A stretch of DNA of 64,000 nucleotides from Furfurilactobacillus rossiae DSM 15814 (GCF_000428925.1 NZ_AUAW01000008.1:57226-121225), one strand, 5' to 3'. Shown: positions 18,971-28,237, numbered from the stretch's first letter. The notes: generated by a model not told the origin, from the sequence alone. Program-made: numbers and translations.

Positions 18971-19131
18971 CTCTCTTAAACTCTCCTTCAACTGAAGTTC
19001 GTAACTCATTTCGGTTGTCGATGTTAAGTGAGAAAAGAAGGCCAATCAATGTGCAAGATAGCCGAAAGTGTCAATTTGGCACGGGGTTGATTAATCACTC
19101 AAATGGCATAAATACTTGCTATGTCAGCGTT

Positions 19132-19145
19132 ATGAACCGTTTCAT
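19132..19145. promoter_or_regulatory. Possible TetR operator upstream of the YhgE gene
   Basis: ATGAACCGTTTCAT is a dyad with five-base arms (ATGAA/TTCAT), about 160 bases before the YhgE start. TTGACA at 19069-19074 (minus strand) is a good -35, but no convincing -10 follows. Confidence 0.3.
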
Positions 19146-19221
19146 ATCTTCAAGTTACAACGCCAAATGAACACTTTTTACCCAAATGCTCATTGTTTGT
19201 GCTCGCTGCTCGTCCCTATAC

Positions 19222-19260
19222 TAAAAATAAGTTGCAACCAAGACTAAATGGCAGCAACTT
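19222..19260 (-). terminator. Terminator of the tetR gene
   Basis: AAGTTGC/GCAACTT (19229-19235 with 19254-19260), with inner pairing CCA/TGG, is followed by TTATTTTTAG on the minus strand. The stem begins at the stop codon. Confidence 0.75.
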
Positions 19261-19861
19261 ATTGATTGTTACTCTGAACAAGTAAGGTTAAATCAACCGG
19301 CGATAACGTTCGACTATTCATGAAAATGGCAAAAATCTCACGGGGCGATTCCGGTTGTGCTTTTTGAAACCACTGTGTAATGATGCCAGAAACATTCTGC
19401 ACAAGAATGGCTTGCGCGTAATCTAGTGGGATATCTTTACCATCGGGACTAGAAACAGATGCGACTGTCTCACGGGCAACCTCGGCAGTAATAAACGCCG
19501 TCATTTTCCGCATTACGTCTGACTCCGGAATTCGGTACAGCGTTTGCACCATCTGTTTGTGACGATTGAGGTAAACGAACATGTGATAAAAAACATTATC
19601 TTCAACCCGACTACCAACTTCCCAGGAAGTCTTCGAATAGGTATCAAATATTTGCGCAATTCCCGTTACCAATTGATCTTCATAGGCGTCCAGCATGGCA
19701 TATTTGTCCACGTAGTGCAGATAAAAAGTCCCACGACTAACGTGTGCCGTCGTGGCAATGTCACGGACGGTCATTTTACGAAAACTCTTAGCGGCCATTA
19801 GTTTAATAAAGGCCTTTCTAAGTGCCGATTCTGTATTAGTTTCCTTAGTGCTCTCCGTCAT
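19259..19861 (-). CDS. TetR family regulator
   Basis: 200 residues with the TetR helix-turn-helix at about 15-60 (MTVRDIATTAHVSRGTFYLHYVDK), followed by an all-helical ligand domain. The start at 19861 has AGAGG eight bases upstream. It lies upstream of the YhgE/Pip gene on the same strand but is separated by a terminator, and it is divergent from the cation efflux gene. Either neighbour could be its target. Confidence 0.87.
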   Translation of the reverse strand: MTESTKETNTESALRKAFIKLMAAKSFRKMTVRDIATTAHVSRGTFYLHYVDKYAMLDAYEDQLVTGIAQIFDTYSKTSWEVGSRVEDNVFYHMFVYLNRHKQMVQTLYRIPESDVMRKMTAFITAEVARETVASVSSPDGKDIPLDYAQAILVQNVSGIITQWFQKAQPESPREIFAIFMNSRTLSPVDLTLLVQSNNQ

Positions 19862-19936
19862 GCCAACACCCTCTTTCTGATGCATCCTAATATATTTATT
19901 TTACTCATTTTTGCGAATAAAACCCAGAGGAGCCCT

Positions 19937-20866
19937 ATGTCAAAAGAAGTCGCGGTCTCACAGAAGTTACAAACGAATAGTAAACGCAAAATGGCCATTG
20001 CCAAACGGCTAATTTACCTCAATATGAGCGTTTACCTGTTAATGTCAATTGGCGAACTGATTGTCGGCCACTTTAGCCACGCAATGGTCTTAGTCGCAGA
20101 TGGTAAAAATAACGTTACTGGCGTCATGTCATCTATTTTGCTGTTGGTTGGTTTGCACTTTTCAAGTTTGCCAAGAGACACCATGCACCAGGAAGGTCAT
20201 TGGCAGTATGAAACTATCGCAGTATTCTTAACTGGCATTATTATGGACTTAGTCGGTCTCAACTGCTTGTGGTCTGCAGGTCGAAGCATCGCCGCCATTA
20301 TCATCGGTCGAGCAAGCCAAATTCGTATTATTGCCGCCTACGCCGCAGCGATTTCAGGAACCTTAATGCTCGTCATCAGTCACATTAACCACCTCATTGG
20401 TGTTCGTGCACATGATAGTTCACTCATCGCCTCAGCACGTGATTCGCTCAGTGACGCACTCACATCTTACGGGACCATGCTGGCAATCTTACTTGCTTAC
20501 TGGCTACGTATCAACTGGTTTGATGGCCTGTCAACATTCATATTAGGCCTTTACATCATCATTAATGGCAACCAAATTCTCAGTACCAGTGCCGAAAAAT
20601 TGTCTAATGGATTCAATCCCAAATTGCAAAGCCAAATTTGGCACTTCATTGATCAGTTCGACGACGTTATTCACACAGATTATGTCAATGGTAGATTCAC
20701 AGGTGACAACATTATCATCGAAGCTGAAATCATGGTCGATAATCGCCTCACAACAGCGGATAGTTACCGCCTTTGCAAAGCAATTGAAGGGGAAATTCAA
20801 ACGCACTTGCCAGTTTTATATTGTTGTATTCAAGTTCGCCCCAACGCTCTTGAATCAAAAAAATAA
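19937..20866 (+). CDS. Cation diffusion facilitator family transporter
   Basis: 309 residues with about six membrane helices and a cytosolic C-terminal domain, as in CDF metal/proton antiporters. Helix 2 reads VADGKNNVTG (54-62). The common form in the manganese-type clade is ADxxNNLSD, so the last Asp is replaced by Gly62. Helix 5 keeps the Asp pair (DSLSD, 169-173). Three of four expected transport-site ligands remain. AGGAG lies before the ATG at 19937. The metal is unknown, and transport may be altered. Confidence 0.85.
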   Translation: MSKEVAVSQKLQTNSKRKMAIAKRLIYLNMSVYLLMSIGELIVGHFSHAMVLVADGKNNVTGVMSSILLLVGLHFSSLPRDTMHQEGHWQYETIAVFLTGIIMDLVGLNCLWSAGRSIAAIIIGRASQIRIIAAYAAAISGTLMLVISHINHLIGVRAHDSSLIASARDSLSDALTSYGTMLAILLAYWLRINWFDGLSTFILGLYIIINGNQILSTSAEKLSNGFNPKLQSQIWHFIDQFDDVIHTDYVNGRFTGDNIIIEAEIMVDNRLTTADSYRLCKAIEGEIQTHLPVLYCCIQVRPNALESKK

Positions 20867-20905
20867 CGCGTAACCCAAAAATTTGAATGGGTTACACGTT
20901 ATTTT
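20862..20905. terminator. Bidirectional terminator
   Basis: AATAACGCGTAACCCA pairs with TGGGTTACACGTTATT, with one mismatch, followed by TTTTG on plus; the stop codon of the CDF gene is inside the stem. The next gene converges. Confidence 0.88.
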
Positions 20906-20920
20906 TTGACCTAAATAGCA

Positions 20921-21865
20921 TCATTCCGTAGTGACAATCACTTGTCCTGGTTGAGGATTGGCCATGACGTAATCTTGTGCGGCAGCAATTTCCGACAGTT
21001 TAAACGTTTTGGAAATAGGAATACTGAGGTGATTACGTTTGATTAAATCGAAAATTTCATCAAATAATGCCTGACTCGGTTCGCCACCGTCAAACACAGA
21101 CAAATATGCACCACCTAATGTGAAGGGGTCAAACTCTTTAAAGACCCATTCACCAGCTAACAAACCAATCATACAGCAGACACCACCACGTTTGACGTGT
21201 TCAATTGAGTTTTGACAACTGACCGTGCCCACCATATCAACAATGCCGTCATACTTTTCGCTTGTTTGCAGTTGATTATCCTTATCAAGGACCACATGGT
21301 CGGCTCCTTGATCCAGTAACAATTGCTTTCGTTCTGGCTTCCTAGTGGTTGCCGAAACTTCAATTCCAAGTGACTTTGCCAGTCCAATCATTGCCATGCC
21401 AACAGCCGTAGTACCGCCCCGAACAAGCAATGATTGACCTTTTTGCACCCGTGTCATTTTCATAGCACCAAATGCTGTGTAAAAGTTTTCCGGGTACTGT
21501 GCCAGTGTCTGCCAGTCAACATCGTAATCAACAGCAAACAATAAATCATCTGGAACCAATGCGTACTCTTGATAACTGCCATCAAATTCACGACCAAAAC
21601 CACCATTGATAACAAGAACACGTTGCCCCTTAGTAAATCTTGAGTTTGTCGCTGGCTCAGACACTTCCCCAACAGCCTCGACACCGATAACCCGTGGAAA
21701 CTTTACCGATGGAGAACCACCAGCCCGCGTCAATACTTCGTAGCGATGAATCCCAAAAGCCTTGATGTGAATTACGGTGTGCGTAGCATCCGCCTTAGGA
21801 ATTGGCCGTTCCTCAATTTTTAAGACACTTGAATCCCCTGGCTCATTAATAACAACTGAACGCAT
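20921..21865 (-). CDS. Zinc-independent MDR family NADPH:quinone oxidoreductase
   Basis: 314 residues with the GroES-like N-terminal half (FPRVIGVEAVGEV) and a Rossmann half (LLVRGGTTAVGMAMIGLAKSLG near 145-165). There are no structural zinc cysteines, which places it with quinone oxidoreductase/crotonyl-type MDR enzymes. GGAGG precedes the ATG. It is divergent from an MFS exporter. The region between holds an AAGAAAA/TTTTCTT dyad (21914-21932), and TTGTCA with TTAAAT 17 bases apart could be its promoter. Confidence 0.86.
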   Translation of the reverse strand: MRSVVINEPGDSSVLKIEERPIPKADATHTVIHIKAFGIHRYEVLTRAGGSPSVKFPRVIGVEAVGEVSEPATNSRFTKGQRVLVINGGFGREFDGSYQEYALVPDDLLFAVDYDVDWQTLAQYPENFYTAFGAMKMTRVQKGQSLLVRGGTTAVGMAMIGLAKSLGIEVSATTRKPERKQLLLDQGADHVVLDKDNQLQTSEKYDGIVDMVGTVSCQNSIEHVKRGGVCCMIGLLAGEWVFKEFDPFTLGGAYLSVFDGGEPSQALFDEIFDLIKRNHLSIPISKTFKLSEIAAAQDYVMANPQPGQVIVTTE

Positions 21866-21944
21866 CTTAACTCCTCCATTCGATTTGTTTAATGTTCACT
21901 TCTACTGTAAGCCTTTTCTTGATTTAAGAAAAACAAGTTTATAT

Positions 21945-22005
21945 TGACAATGTTACTATTAACAATTATAGTATCAAACGTTCGAACAATACTATAATTG
22001 TTAAT
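21945..22005 (+). promoter_or_regulatory. Promoter and large palindromic operator of the MFS/padR unit
   Basis: TTGACA (21945-21950), 17-base spacer, TATAGT (21968-21973). The -10 box lies in the left arm of a perfect 17-base inverted repeat, ATTAACAATTATAGTAT (21958-21974) with its complement at 21989-22005 and a 14-base centre. A repressor bound here would block transcription; PadR at 23829 is the obvious candidate. Confidence 0.75.
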
Positions 22006-22023
22006 ATGAAAGTGACATTGAAT

Positions 22024-23766
22024 ATGAAAAATAAAAATATGCTACTAATCCTAACCATGTGTATCGGAACATTCTTATGCATGTTGGATACAACGGTAAT
22101 GAACATTGCGCTCCCAGCAATTCAGACTAGCATGAACGTGCCTTTAGATCGCTTATCTTGGGCGCTTAACATTTACACAATTACGTTTGCCGTGCTCACA
22201 ATTCCACTAGCACGGATTGCCGACATTTTCGGGCGCAACAAAGTTTATCTGATTGGGTTGTTGACGTTTGCGATTGGTTCATTTGTTTCCGGAGATGCCA
22301 ACGTTCCCGCAACATTGATCATTGGTCGTGGTATCCAAAGTATTGGTGCTGCCATCATTTTCCCAACTAGCATGACCATCGCCATTGCATCAACGTCTCA
22401 GTCCAAACGTAAAACGGCACTGCTTACCATTGGCCTCACACAAGGACTGGCATCAACTTTAGGACCAACCATTGGCGGTGTTGTAACAGAGTTTCTTGGC
22501 TGGCGTTGGGTCTTCTACATTAACCTGCCATTATTACTTATTGCCTTTATCGGCGTGACATTGCAGTTACCACTGCGACACGAGCCACGAACCAACGCTA
22601 AAATCGACTTTGGCGGCATGTTTCTCTTAATGATCACGTTATTCTCTTTGACACTATCACTCACGCAAGGCACTGACTGGGGGTGGACAAGCTCTCGTAT
22701 TTTATCTCTTGCCGGGCTAACCATCATTGCTTTTGTCGCCTTCATTTTCCTAGAGTCGCGCGTCAAATCACCTATGGTTCGGCTGGATCTCTTCGCAGAT
22801 CGGCAGTTTTCCGGCGCATCCCTGACCGTTATCTTGGCCGGTCTACTGTTAGTGTCAGTCATGGTAATCATGCCGACATTTTTCACACAGGTTCAGGGGA
22901 AAACGGAGCTAGTGGCCGCATTACTCATCACGCCGGCTTCATTTATGATCTTTGTTATGTCGCCCATCGCCGGTACCTTGATTGAACATTATGGCCCCCG
23001 TTTGATTATTGGCTTTGGCTTCCTTTCTATGGCGATTGGTTATGGCATCCTTGGCTTTATGAACCCAGACCACTATTGGCAAACATTGATTGGACTCATG
23101 CTGCTTGGCACTGGTTATGGTGTGATTATCGGTCCAATCACCGTCTTGGCTGCCTCCGACTTTGAAGGTGAAAAGCTAACTGCGTCTCAATCTGTGATGG
23201 GTGTTCTGCGTCAAATCGGCAATGTTCTCGCCGTCGCCATCTTTGTCTCACTACTCACTAGTAACATCAGTACGGCCAAAACAACCGCCTGGCATGACGC
23301 GCAAACCCAAATTGAGAAAACTTCCCTCTCTCAAACGACCAAACAGAAAATGCTAAGTGCCACTCAACAACGTTTCATAGGTACAGGAGCCAAGACCTCA
23401 ACTCACCAGAGCAATGGTATCAGCAAGCACCAACAGGCACAGATTATTTCCCGGGAAACAAAACTTGCGACCCAAAGAGCGCACGTTAATCAGCTTTCTG
23501 CTCAACAACAAGTTATTGTACGTAAACAAATTCAAGAACGGGTAACACAGAAGGTTGTCGCTATTGTGAAAAAGGATAATTACGAAATCAAAAGCACAGG
23601 TGACAGTATTGCTAAGCACACTAAATCACTGATATCGCAGGCCTTCCTGGTCTTATATCGACACGCCTTTCCGTTTGCAATTAGCTTCATCTTTGTGGCG
23701 CTCTTGTTTTACCGGCGCAAAGATTACTTGGCGATTATCAAGCACGATGTTAAAATTGCGCGATAA
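22024..23766 (+). CDS. MFS drug exporter, DHA2 family (EmrB/QacA type)
   Basis: 580 residues. Motif LDTTVMNIALPAIQ in helix 1, ARIADIFGRNKVY after helix 2 and GPTIGGVVTEFLGWRWVFYIN in helix 5 define a DHA2 proton-driven exporter with about 14 helices. Between the last helices lies an unusual hydrophilic, Gln-rich segment of about 120 residues (near 425-545). Two starts are possible, 22006 (directly after the operator, no ribosome site) and 22024, preferred for its typical N terminus; both have weak ribosome sites. padR follows 62 bases downstream. Confidence 0.88.
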   Translation: MKNKNMLLILTMCIGTFLCMLDTTVMNIALPAIQTSMNVPLDRLSWALNIYTITFAVLTIPLARIADIFGRNKVYLIGLLTFAIGSFVSGDANVPATLIIGRGIQSIGAAIIFPTSMTIAIASTSQSKRKTALLTIGLTQGLASTLGPTIGGVVTEFLGWRWVFYINLPLLLIAFIGVTLQLPLRHEPRTNAKIDFGGMFLLMITLFSLTLSLTQGTDWGWTSSRILSLAGLTIIAFVAFIFLESRVKSPMVRLDLFADRQFSGASLTVILAGLLLVSVMVIMPTFFTQVQGKTELVAALLITPASFMIFVMSPIAGTLIEHYGPRLIIGFGFLSMAIGYGILGFMNPDHYWQTLIGLMLLGTGYGVIIGPITVLAASDFEGEKLTASQSVMGVLRQIGNVLAVAIFVSLLTSNISTAKTTAWHDAQTQIEKTSLSQTTKQKMLSATQQRFIGTGAKTSTHQSNGISKHQQAQIISRETKLATQRAHVNQLSAQQQVIVRKQIQERVTQKVVAIVKKDNYEIKSTGDSIAKHTKSLISQAFLVLYRHAFPFAISFIFVALLFYRRKDYLAIIKHDVKIAR

Positions 23767-23828
23767 AAAAGCGGTTTTTGAAGATTCTATGATAACCTGT
23801 ACTTAATCACTAAAGGAGTTAATAGACC

Positions 23829-24362
23829 ATGAAAAGTCGGCAAATCGTCCTCGGTATTTTAAAAAGCGGTCCTCAAACAGGTTATGACATCACCCAACTA
23901 TTTCAAACAAGTTTTGCATTCTTCTTTGATAGCTCGGCCGGAATGGTCTATCCTGCGCTACGAAAACTCGAAAAAGACGGAATGGTCACTAAGGAAATTG
24001 TCCCCCAGCAGGGTAAACCTGATAAAAACGTTTTCTCGATTACGCCAGCAGGTGAAGCGGAATTTGCCGAGTACCTTCATTCGCCCGTAGAAGCAGAAAG
24101 CGTCAAATCCGATTTTTTGGCACGGTTAATGTTTGGCGAATTTGTCGATCCAGAACGAATCGTACAAATCGTTAAGGATGAAATCCAGCAGGAATCGGAA
24201 GAAATTGAGCAACTTCAACAGCGACTTAGCGACTATCTGCCATCACATAATCGGTGCATGTCGACCGGGCAAAAATTAGCCTTTGCATACGGCATTAATT
24301 CGAGCAAAACAGAAATCGCCTTTTTGAAACAATGGTTGCAGGAACATCCAGATGGTAAGTAA
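23829..24362 (+). CDS. PadR family regulator
   Basis: 177 residues. The PadR winged helix is at the N terminus (QIVLGILKSGPQTGYDITQLF, then MVYPALRKLEKDGMVTKE), followed by a Vir-type C-terminal helical domain (about 95-175). AAGGAG lies ten bases before the ATG. It sits directly downstream of an MFS exporter, on the same strand, and probably represses it through the palindrome at 21958-22005. Such regulators release DNA when they bind the exported compound. Confidence 0.88.
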   Translation: MKSRQIVLGILKSGPQTGYDITQLFQTSFAFFFDSSAGMVYPALRKLEKDGMVTKEIVPQQGKPDKNVFSITPAGEAEFAEYLHSPVEAESVKSDFLARLMFGEFVDPERIVQIVKDEIQQESEEIEQLQQRLSDYLPSHNRCMSTGQKLAFAYGINSSKTEIAFLKQWLQEHPDGK

Positions 24363-24394
24363 AATTCTCGTTTTTAAGCACCAAACTGAATAAG

Positions 24395-24436
24395 CAAATA
24401 GGCTGGCGAAGATTAATTTCCTCGTCAGCCTATTTG
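24395..24436. terminator. Bidirectional terminator
   Basis: CAAATAGGCTG pairs perfectly with CAGCCTATTTG, extended by CGA/TCG, between padR and the convergent methyltransferase gene. Confidence 0.85.
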
Positions 24437-24462
24437 TTTAGTCAAGCATTGTTAAGCCTAGT

Positions 24463-25254
24463 TTATTTTTCAGCAATTAATAACCCGACTTGCTTGGGAA
24501 TATCGATCGCACCATTACGCTGTCTTAACGTTTCAAAATAAGCGGTCAGCTCTTGCAGTAACTTATCATCAATCCCATCATCTGCCATGTTAGTCGACTG
24601 GATCCACGCGATTAAATCTTGCGTCTTGGTAATATGCAGACTATCGGGATAGTCCCGTCGATGAACTTGACTAAAAGCCCTGTCTAACTGTGGCACGCCA
24701 TTTTGCAAATTAAAACTTAACTGCTCGGCAAACGCCATGTTCGTCGGTTGAATTGATTGAATCGCTTCATGCAGATAATGTTCCATCCCCTGATTGCCAT
24801 TGACCGCGGTATAAAAGGTTCCGTGTGGTTTCAATACCCTAGCAATCTCACGAATAGCCAGTGCAATATCAGGCACAGTGTGCAACGTGTGATTTGCGAT
24901 AACAATATCAAATGATTCATCAGAAAAAGGAATTGATTGTGCGTCAATTTTCATACAGTTGACTCGTTGGTCGTTTCCAAACTGGTTTGTCACTAAATCG
25001 ACCATCCCCTGTGAATAGTCAGACAGCGTTAACGCAACCGTTGAAGGCAGTTGCCCCAAATATCCTTGCCACAAGCTACCATTGCCACAGCCTAACTCTA
25101 AGATGCAATCACCTGAGTGAATGGTCATTTGGTGACGCAGCCATGGCATTAGTCCCCGCTTATTTGTGCTATATTGCTGATGCAGGCGTTGTCGAATTGA
25201 TAAGTTATTATCCGTTTGATACTGTGCATTGTCTTCTGGCTGCTGGATTGTCAT
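24463..25254 (-). CDS. Class I SAM-dependent methyltransferase
   Basis: 263 residues with the SAM-binding motif ILELGCGNGSLW (about 52-63), the acidic loop LTLSDYSQGM, motif IPFSDESFDIVIANHTLHTV and ARVLKPHGTFY. This is the UbiE/Methyltransf_11 type, common for small molecules. The start at 25254 is preferred over a longer frame for GGAG nine bases upstream and for the family start. The substrate is unknown. An extended -10 (TGCTATTAT) lies about 30 bases upstream. Confidence 0.85.
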   Translation of the reverse strand: MTIQQPEDNAQYQTDNNLSIRQRLHQQYSTNKRGLMPWLRHQMTIHSGDCILELGCGNGSLWQGYLGQLPSTVALTLSDYSQGMVDLVTNQFGNDQRVNCMKIDAQSIPFSDESFDIVIANHTLHTVPDIALAIREIARVLKPHGTFYTAVNGNQGMEHYLHEAIQSIQPTNMAFAEQLSFNLQNGVPQLDRAFSQVHRRDYPDSLHITKTQDLIAWIQSTNMADDGIDDKLLQELTAYFETLRQRNGAIDIPKQVGLLIAEK

Positions 25255-25387
25255 GTAGGCACTCTCCCAAATTAACGAATAATAGCATACCCATAACCTT
25301 ATATTCGCTTTTAATAGTCTAACTATCACCTTTTGGTAAGCTGCCTGCAAGACAATAATTCCTTTTGCTTCAAAACAAAGTTAACGA

Positions 25388-25819
25388 TTATTTCTTATCT
25401 TCCGGCGTGTTGCTGAGCATGACGGCCATCGTGTCCATGTAATCGTACCAGTGAACAATTTTACGGTTTTTCAGAATTGCGATGGAACAAAAATTGTTGT
25501 CATATTTCTTACCTGTACTGGGTACCACGCCGTGAACAGCATATTCTAAAATCACCGCGTGTTTGTCAGCATCCTTGTAAACTCGCAAACCATCCGCACT
25601 ATCCAACACCGCTGAATAACCGGCAAACCAATCCATATAGGCCTGACGCCCCTCAATTTTGTTGGCAAAACCAGGAATATTGTACATGAATTCAAAAACA
25701 GCATTTTCATCAACGGCTTCCCAGTAATTATCTGTGTCTACCTCACCCTTTAGACCTTCCATGACAATATTGAAAAATGCCTCGGTACCCGGTTTATATG
25801 CAAATTGTTCACTACTCAT
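25388..25819 (-). CDS. SnoaL/NTF2-like fold protein
   Basis: 143 residues of the NTF2-like (ketosteroid isomerase-related) fold: an N-terminal helix, IEGRQAYMDWFAGY, and a C-terminal beta sheet (FCSIAILKNRKIVHWYDYMD). Such proteins bind or isomerise small hydrophobic molecules; the exact role cannot be inferred. AGGAGG precedes the ATG. It is divergent from the WYL regulator, with the operator between them. Confidence 0.78.
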   Translation of the reverse strand: MSSEQFAYKPGTEAFFNIVMEGLKGEVDTDNYWEAVDENAVFEFMYNIPGFANKIEGRQAYMDWFAGYSAVLDSADGLRVYKDADKHAVILEYAVHGVVPSTGKKYDNNFCSIAILKNRKIVHWYDYMDTMAVMLSNTPEDKK

Positions 25820-25918
25820 AACTAATTCCTCCTAAATTTTCGTGTGTCATAAATAATCAAATGGCTTAGTGTCAAACGCACGCTGCCTTACTGATTGAAT
25901 TCAGCTTACCAACATAAA

Positions 25919-25942
25919 CCTGACAATAGACTGTCATGTTTT
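25919..25942. promoter_or_regulatory. Operator copy 1, likely bound by the WYL regulator
   Basis: CCTGACAATAGACTGTCA followed by TGTTTT. TGACA and TGTCA form an inverted repeat with a six-base centre. A near-identical site is at 26961-26983. Confidence 0.65.
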
Positions 25943-26052
25943 CCAAAAAAGAGCAAACTTAATTGAGCAAGTTTACTTTTATTCGTCTCCGTTATCGCAG
26001 TCAATTTAACGCAGATTAATAACGCCTATCCTCTATAGAAGGGCCAAATCTC

Positions 26053-26958
26053 ATGAAGTCCAATCGATTATTCCAAATGATTTATCTACTAATGAACCAT
26101 AATAAAGTCGCTGCGCCGGCTCTAGCTGAGCAACTGGATGTTTCGGTCAGAACCGTATACCGATATGTCGACGACTTGTCGGCCGCCGGTGTCCCTATCT
26201 ATGTCCTACAAGGTCGTAATGGTGGTATTGCCCTCCTGCCGGAATATAAAATCGATAATACAATCGTTAATAAGCAGGAACAAACGACTATTTTAGCCGC
26301 TCTGAATGGCTTAAAAAACCTCGGTGTCGATAACAATGAAACAGTCGAAAAGTTATCCGCTCTATTTCATCAACAGCCCGTTGCCTGGATTACGATCGAC
26401 CCATCGACATGGTCTGACTCACGTAACCAAAAGAGCACACTAGCTAAGCTTCGCGATGCGATTATTCATTCTCGACTAATTACGTTTAATTATTTAAGCG
26501 CTAAAAATGAATATTTGACCCGTGAAGTGTTTCCCTACCAAGTCATTTTTAAAGATAAAGCATGGTATCTAAGGGGATACTCAGTAGAGCGTCGGGCAGA
26601 CCGATTTTTTAAACTGTCACGAATTGATCATCTACGCGTGACGAACAAACAATCGTTGGCAGATGGCAAACAACCGTGGTTAACTAACCATTCTGTTCAA
26701 CAGTCTAGCGCATCCAACCGTATCGACATTCAGTTGCACGCGGATGCAGTCTTGAAGTACCGCTTGTTTGAAGCCTTTCCAACAAATCAAATTGTGCAAC
26801 AATCAAACGGTGACTATCTGGTTAACACAAAGATGAATGACGATGACTGGTTAGTTACTTACTTGTTGTCTTTTGGATCACACTTAACCGTGGTACAACC
26901 AAGCTCACTACGGCAGCGAATGAAAGATGAAATTCAGAAATGTTTGGTTCATTATTAA
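26053..26958 (+). CDS. YafY-type transcription regulator with WYL domain
   Basis: 301 residues. A DeoR-like winged helix begins the protein (RLFQMIYLLMNHNKVAAPAL, then SVRTVYRYVDDLSAAGVPIY). The WYL domain follows at about 145-215, with KAWYLRGYS and RADRFFKLSRI, and a C-terminal extension completes it. WYL proteins sense small ligands or nucleic acids and often control DNA-damage or defence genes. The regulator is flanked by two copies of the same dyad, one before the NTF2-like gene and one before the AlkC-like gene, so it probably controls both neighbours. Confidence 0.88.
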   Translation: MKSNRLFQMIYLLMNHNKVAAPALAEQLDVSVRTVYRYVDDLSAAGVPIYVLQGRNGGIALLPEYKIDNTIVNKQEQTTILAALNGLKNLGVDNNETVEKLSALFHQQPVAWITIDPSTWSDSRNQKSTLAKLRDAIIHSRLITFNYLSAKNEYLTREVFPYQVIFKDKAWYLRGYSVERRADRFFKLSRIDHLRVTNKQSLADGKQPWLTNHSVQQSSASNRIDIQLHADAVLKYRLFEAFPTNQIVQQSNGDYLVNTKMNDDDWLVTYLLSFGSHLTVVQPSSLRQRMKDEIQKCLVHY

Positions 26959-26960
26959 AG

Positions 26961-27009
26961 CCTGACAAAGGGTGTCATGTTTTGTACTGTATGATAATCA
27001 GAATATAAT
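26961..27009 (+). promoter_or_regulatory. Operator copy 2 and promoter of the alkC-like gene
   Basis: CCTGACAAAGGGTGTCATG at 26961 repeats operator 1 with a five-base centre. It abuts a promoter TTGTAC (26982-26987), 16-base spacer, TATAAT (27004-27009). A factor bound here would touch the -35 box. Confidence 0.68.
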
Positions 27010-27032
27010 CAACTTTTTATGGAGGACGAATC

Positions 27033-28127
27033 ATGGCAGATGCTCTAAAGGATGTATATTCAACACCTTTCTTAACCCAGCTAGGCACAGCGATTACACA
27101 ACACTATTCAACATTTGATGTTCCGACATTTATTCGAGACACGGTTGATGAGCAATGGCCGGCACTCAAGTTAATGGAACGTCGCGACCAAATCACACGG
27201 GCGCTGCATCATCAGTTACCAAGCGACTTTACAGAGGCTGCCGGTATTCTGTGTGATATTAGTACAACTATTACCGGCTTTGCCGCACTATGTCTGCCAA
27301 ACTACGTGGCGCTTTATGGCCGCAACGATTGGCAAACCTCCATGAGCACACTGGGCGTTCTGACCGAAACATCCTCGGCAGAATTTGCCATCCGTCCCTT
27401 TCTAGTCGACTCACCAGAACAAACAATTCAGCAAATGGTCACTTGGTCTCAGAGTCAAAATGAAGATCAGCGTCGCCTTGCTAGCGAAGGCATTCGGCCA
27501 CGTCTGCCCTGGGGGATTCGTCTCAAACAGTTTGTGGAAGATCCAACACCAATTTTCCCGATTCTGGAAAATTTAGTTCACGATCAAAGCGCGTACGTTC
27601 AAAAAAGCGTCGCTAATAACCTAAACGACATTAGTAAAGATCATCCCCAGTTGGTCATCGATTTCTGTAAGACACACTGGCATGACTCCCAAACGACGGA
27701 CTGGATTATTAACCGAGCCCTGCGAACGCTGTTTAAGGCGGGAAATCCGGATGTATTAGCACTACTAGGCTACAGCCAACGTGATGCATCATTACTGACA
27801 ACCGTCTCGTTAACAACATCCTCACCGACCGTTTCCCTAAATCAAAATTCTGACTTTACTTATCAGATCACGAATTCAACAAAGAACGATTCACCACTTT
27901 ATCTCGGTTACCGCGTACACTATGTTAAGAAGAACCAGCAAACATCTGCCAAGGATTTCTTTATCAAACGTGTCAACTTAAAATCACAACAAGCGATAAA
28001 CGGGCATTTCTCAATAAAGTGGAAGCAGCTTACCACCCGCACGTTATATGCTGGGGTGCATCACATTGAGCTATTGGTCAATACAGTACCAGTCGCCGAC
28101 ACAAATGTTGATTTAACAATTTCCTAG
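27033..28127 (+). CDS. AlkC-like DNA alkylation repair protein
   Basis: 364 residues. The first 250 are helical HEAT-like repeats of the AlkC/AlkD DNA glycosylase superfamily (AAGILCDISTTITGFAALCL, ASEGIRPRLPWGIRLKQFVE, VQKSVANNLNDISKDHP). The last 100 are beta-rich (VSLNQNSDFTYQITNSTKND), matching the Ig-like domain known at the AlkC C terminus. AlkC removes methyl-adenine lesions without base flipping. GGAGG precedes the ATG. Its promoter carries the WYL operator. Placement in AlkC rather than AlkD rests on the C-terminal domain. Confidence 0.82.
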   Translation: MADALKDVYSTPFLTQLGTAITQHYSTFDVPTFIRDTVDEQWPALKLMERRDQITRALHHQLPSDFTEAAGILCDISTTITGFAALCLPNYVALYGRNDWQTSMSTLGVLTETSSAEFAIRPFLVDSPEQTIQQMVTWSQSQNEDQRRLASEGIRPRLPWGIRLKQFVEDPTPIFPILENLVHDQSAYVQKSVANNLNDISKDHPQLVIDFCKTHWHDSQTTDWIINRALRTLFKAGNPDVLALLGYSQRDASLLTTVSLTTSSPTVSLNQNSDFTYQITNSTKNDSPLYLGYRVHYVKKNQQTSAKDFFIKRVNLKSQQAINGHFSIKWKQLTTRTLYAGVHHIELLVNTVPVADTNVDLTIS

Positions 28128-28237
28128 TTAACTAATTTTTTATGTCAATAACAGCTTGATGTAACTATAAAGTCCTACCTCTTCCGCGAAATACTCTTTA
28201 CACTTGGGTCATAGGAGAAATTGAGGGGGCGAAGCGT

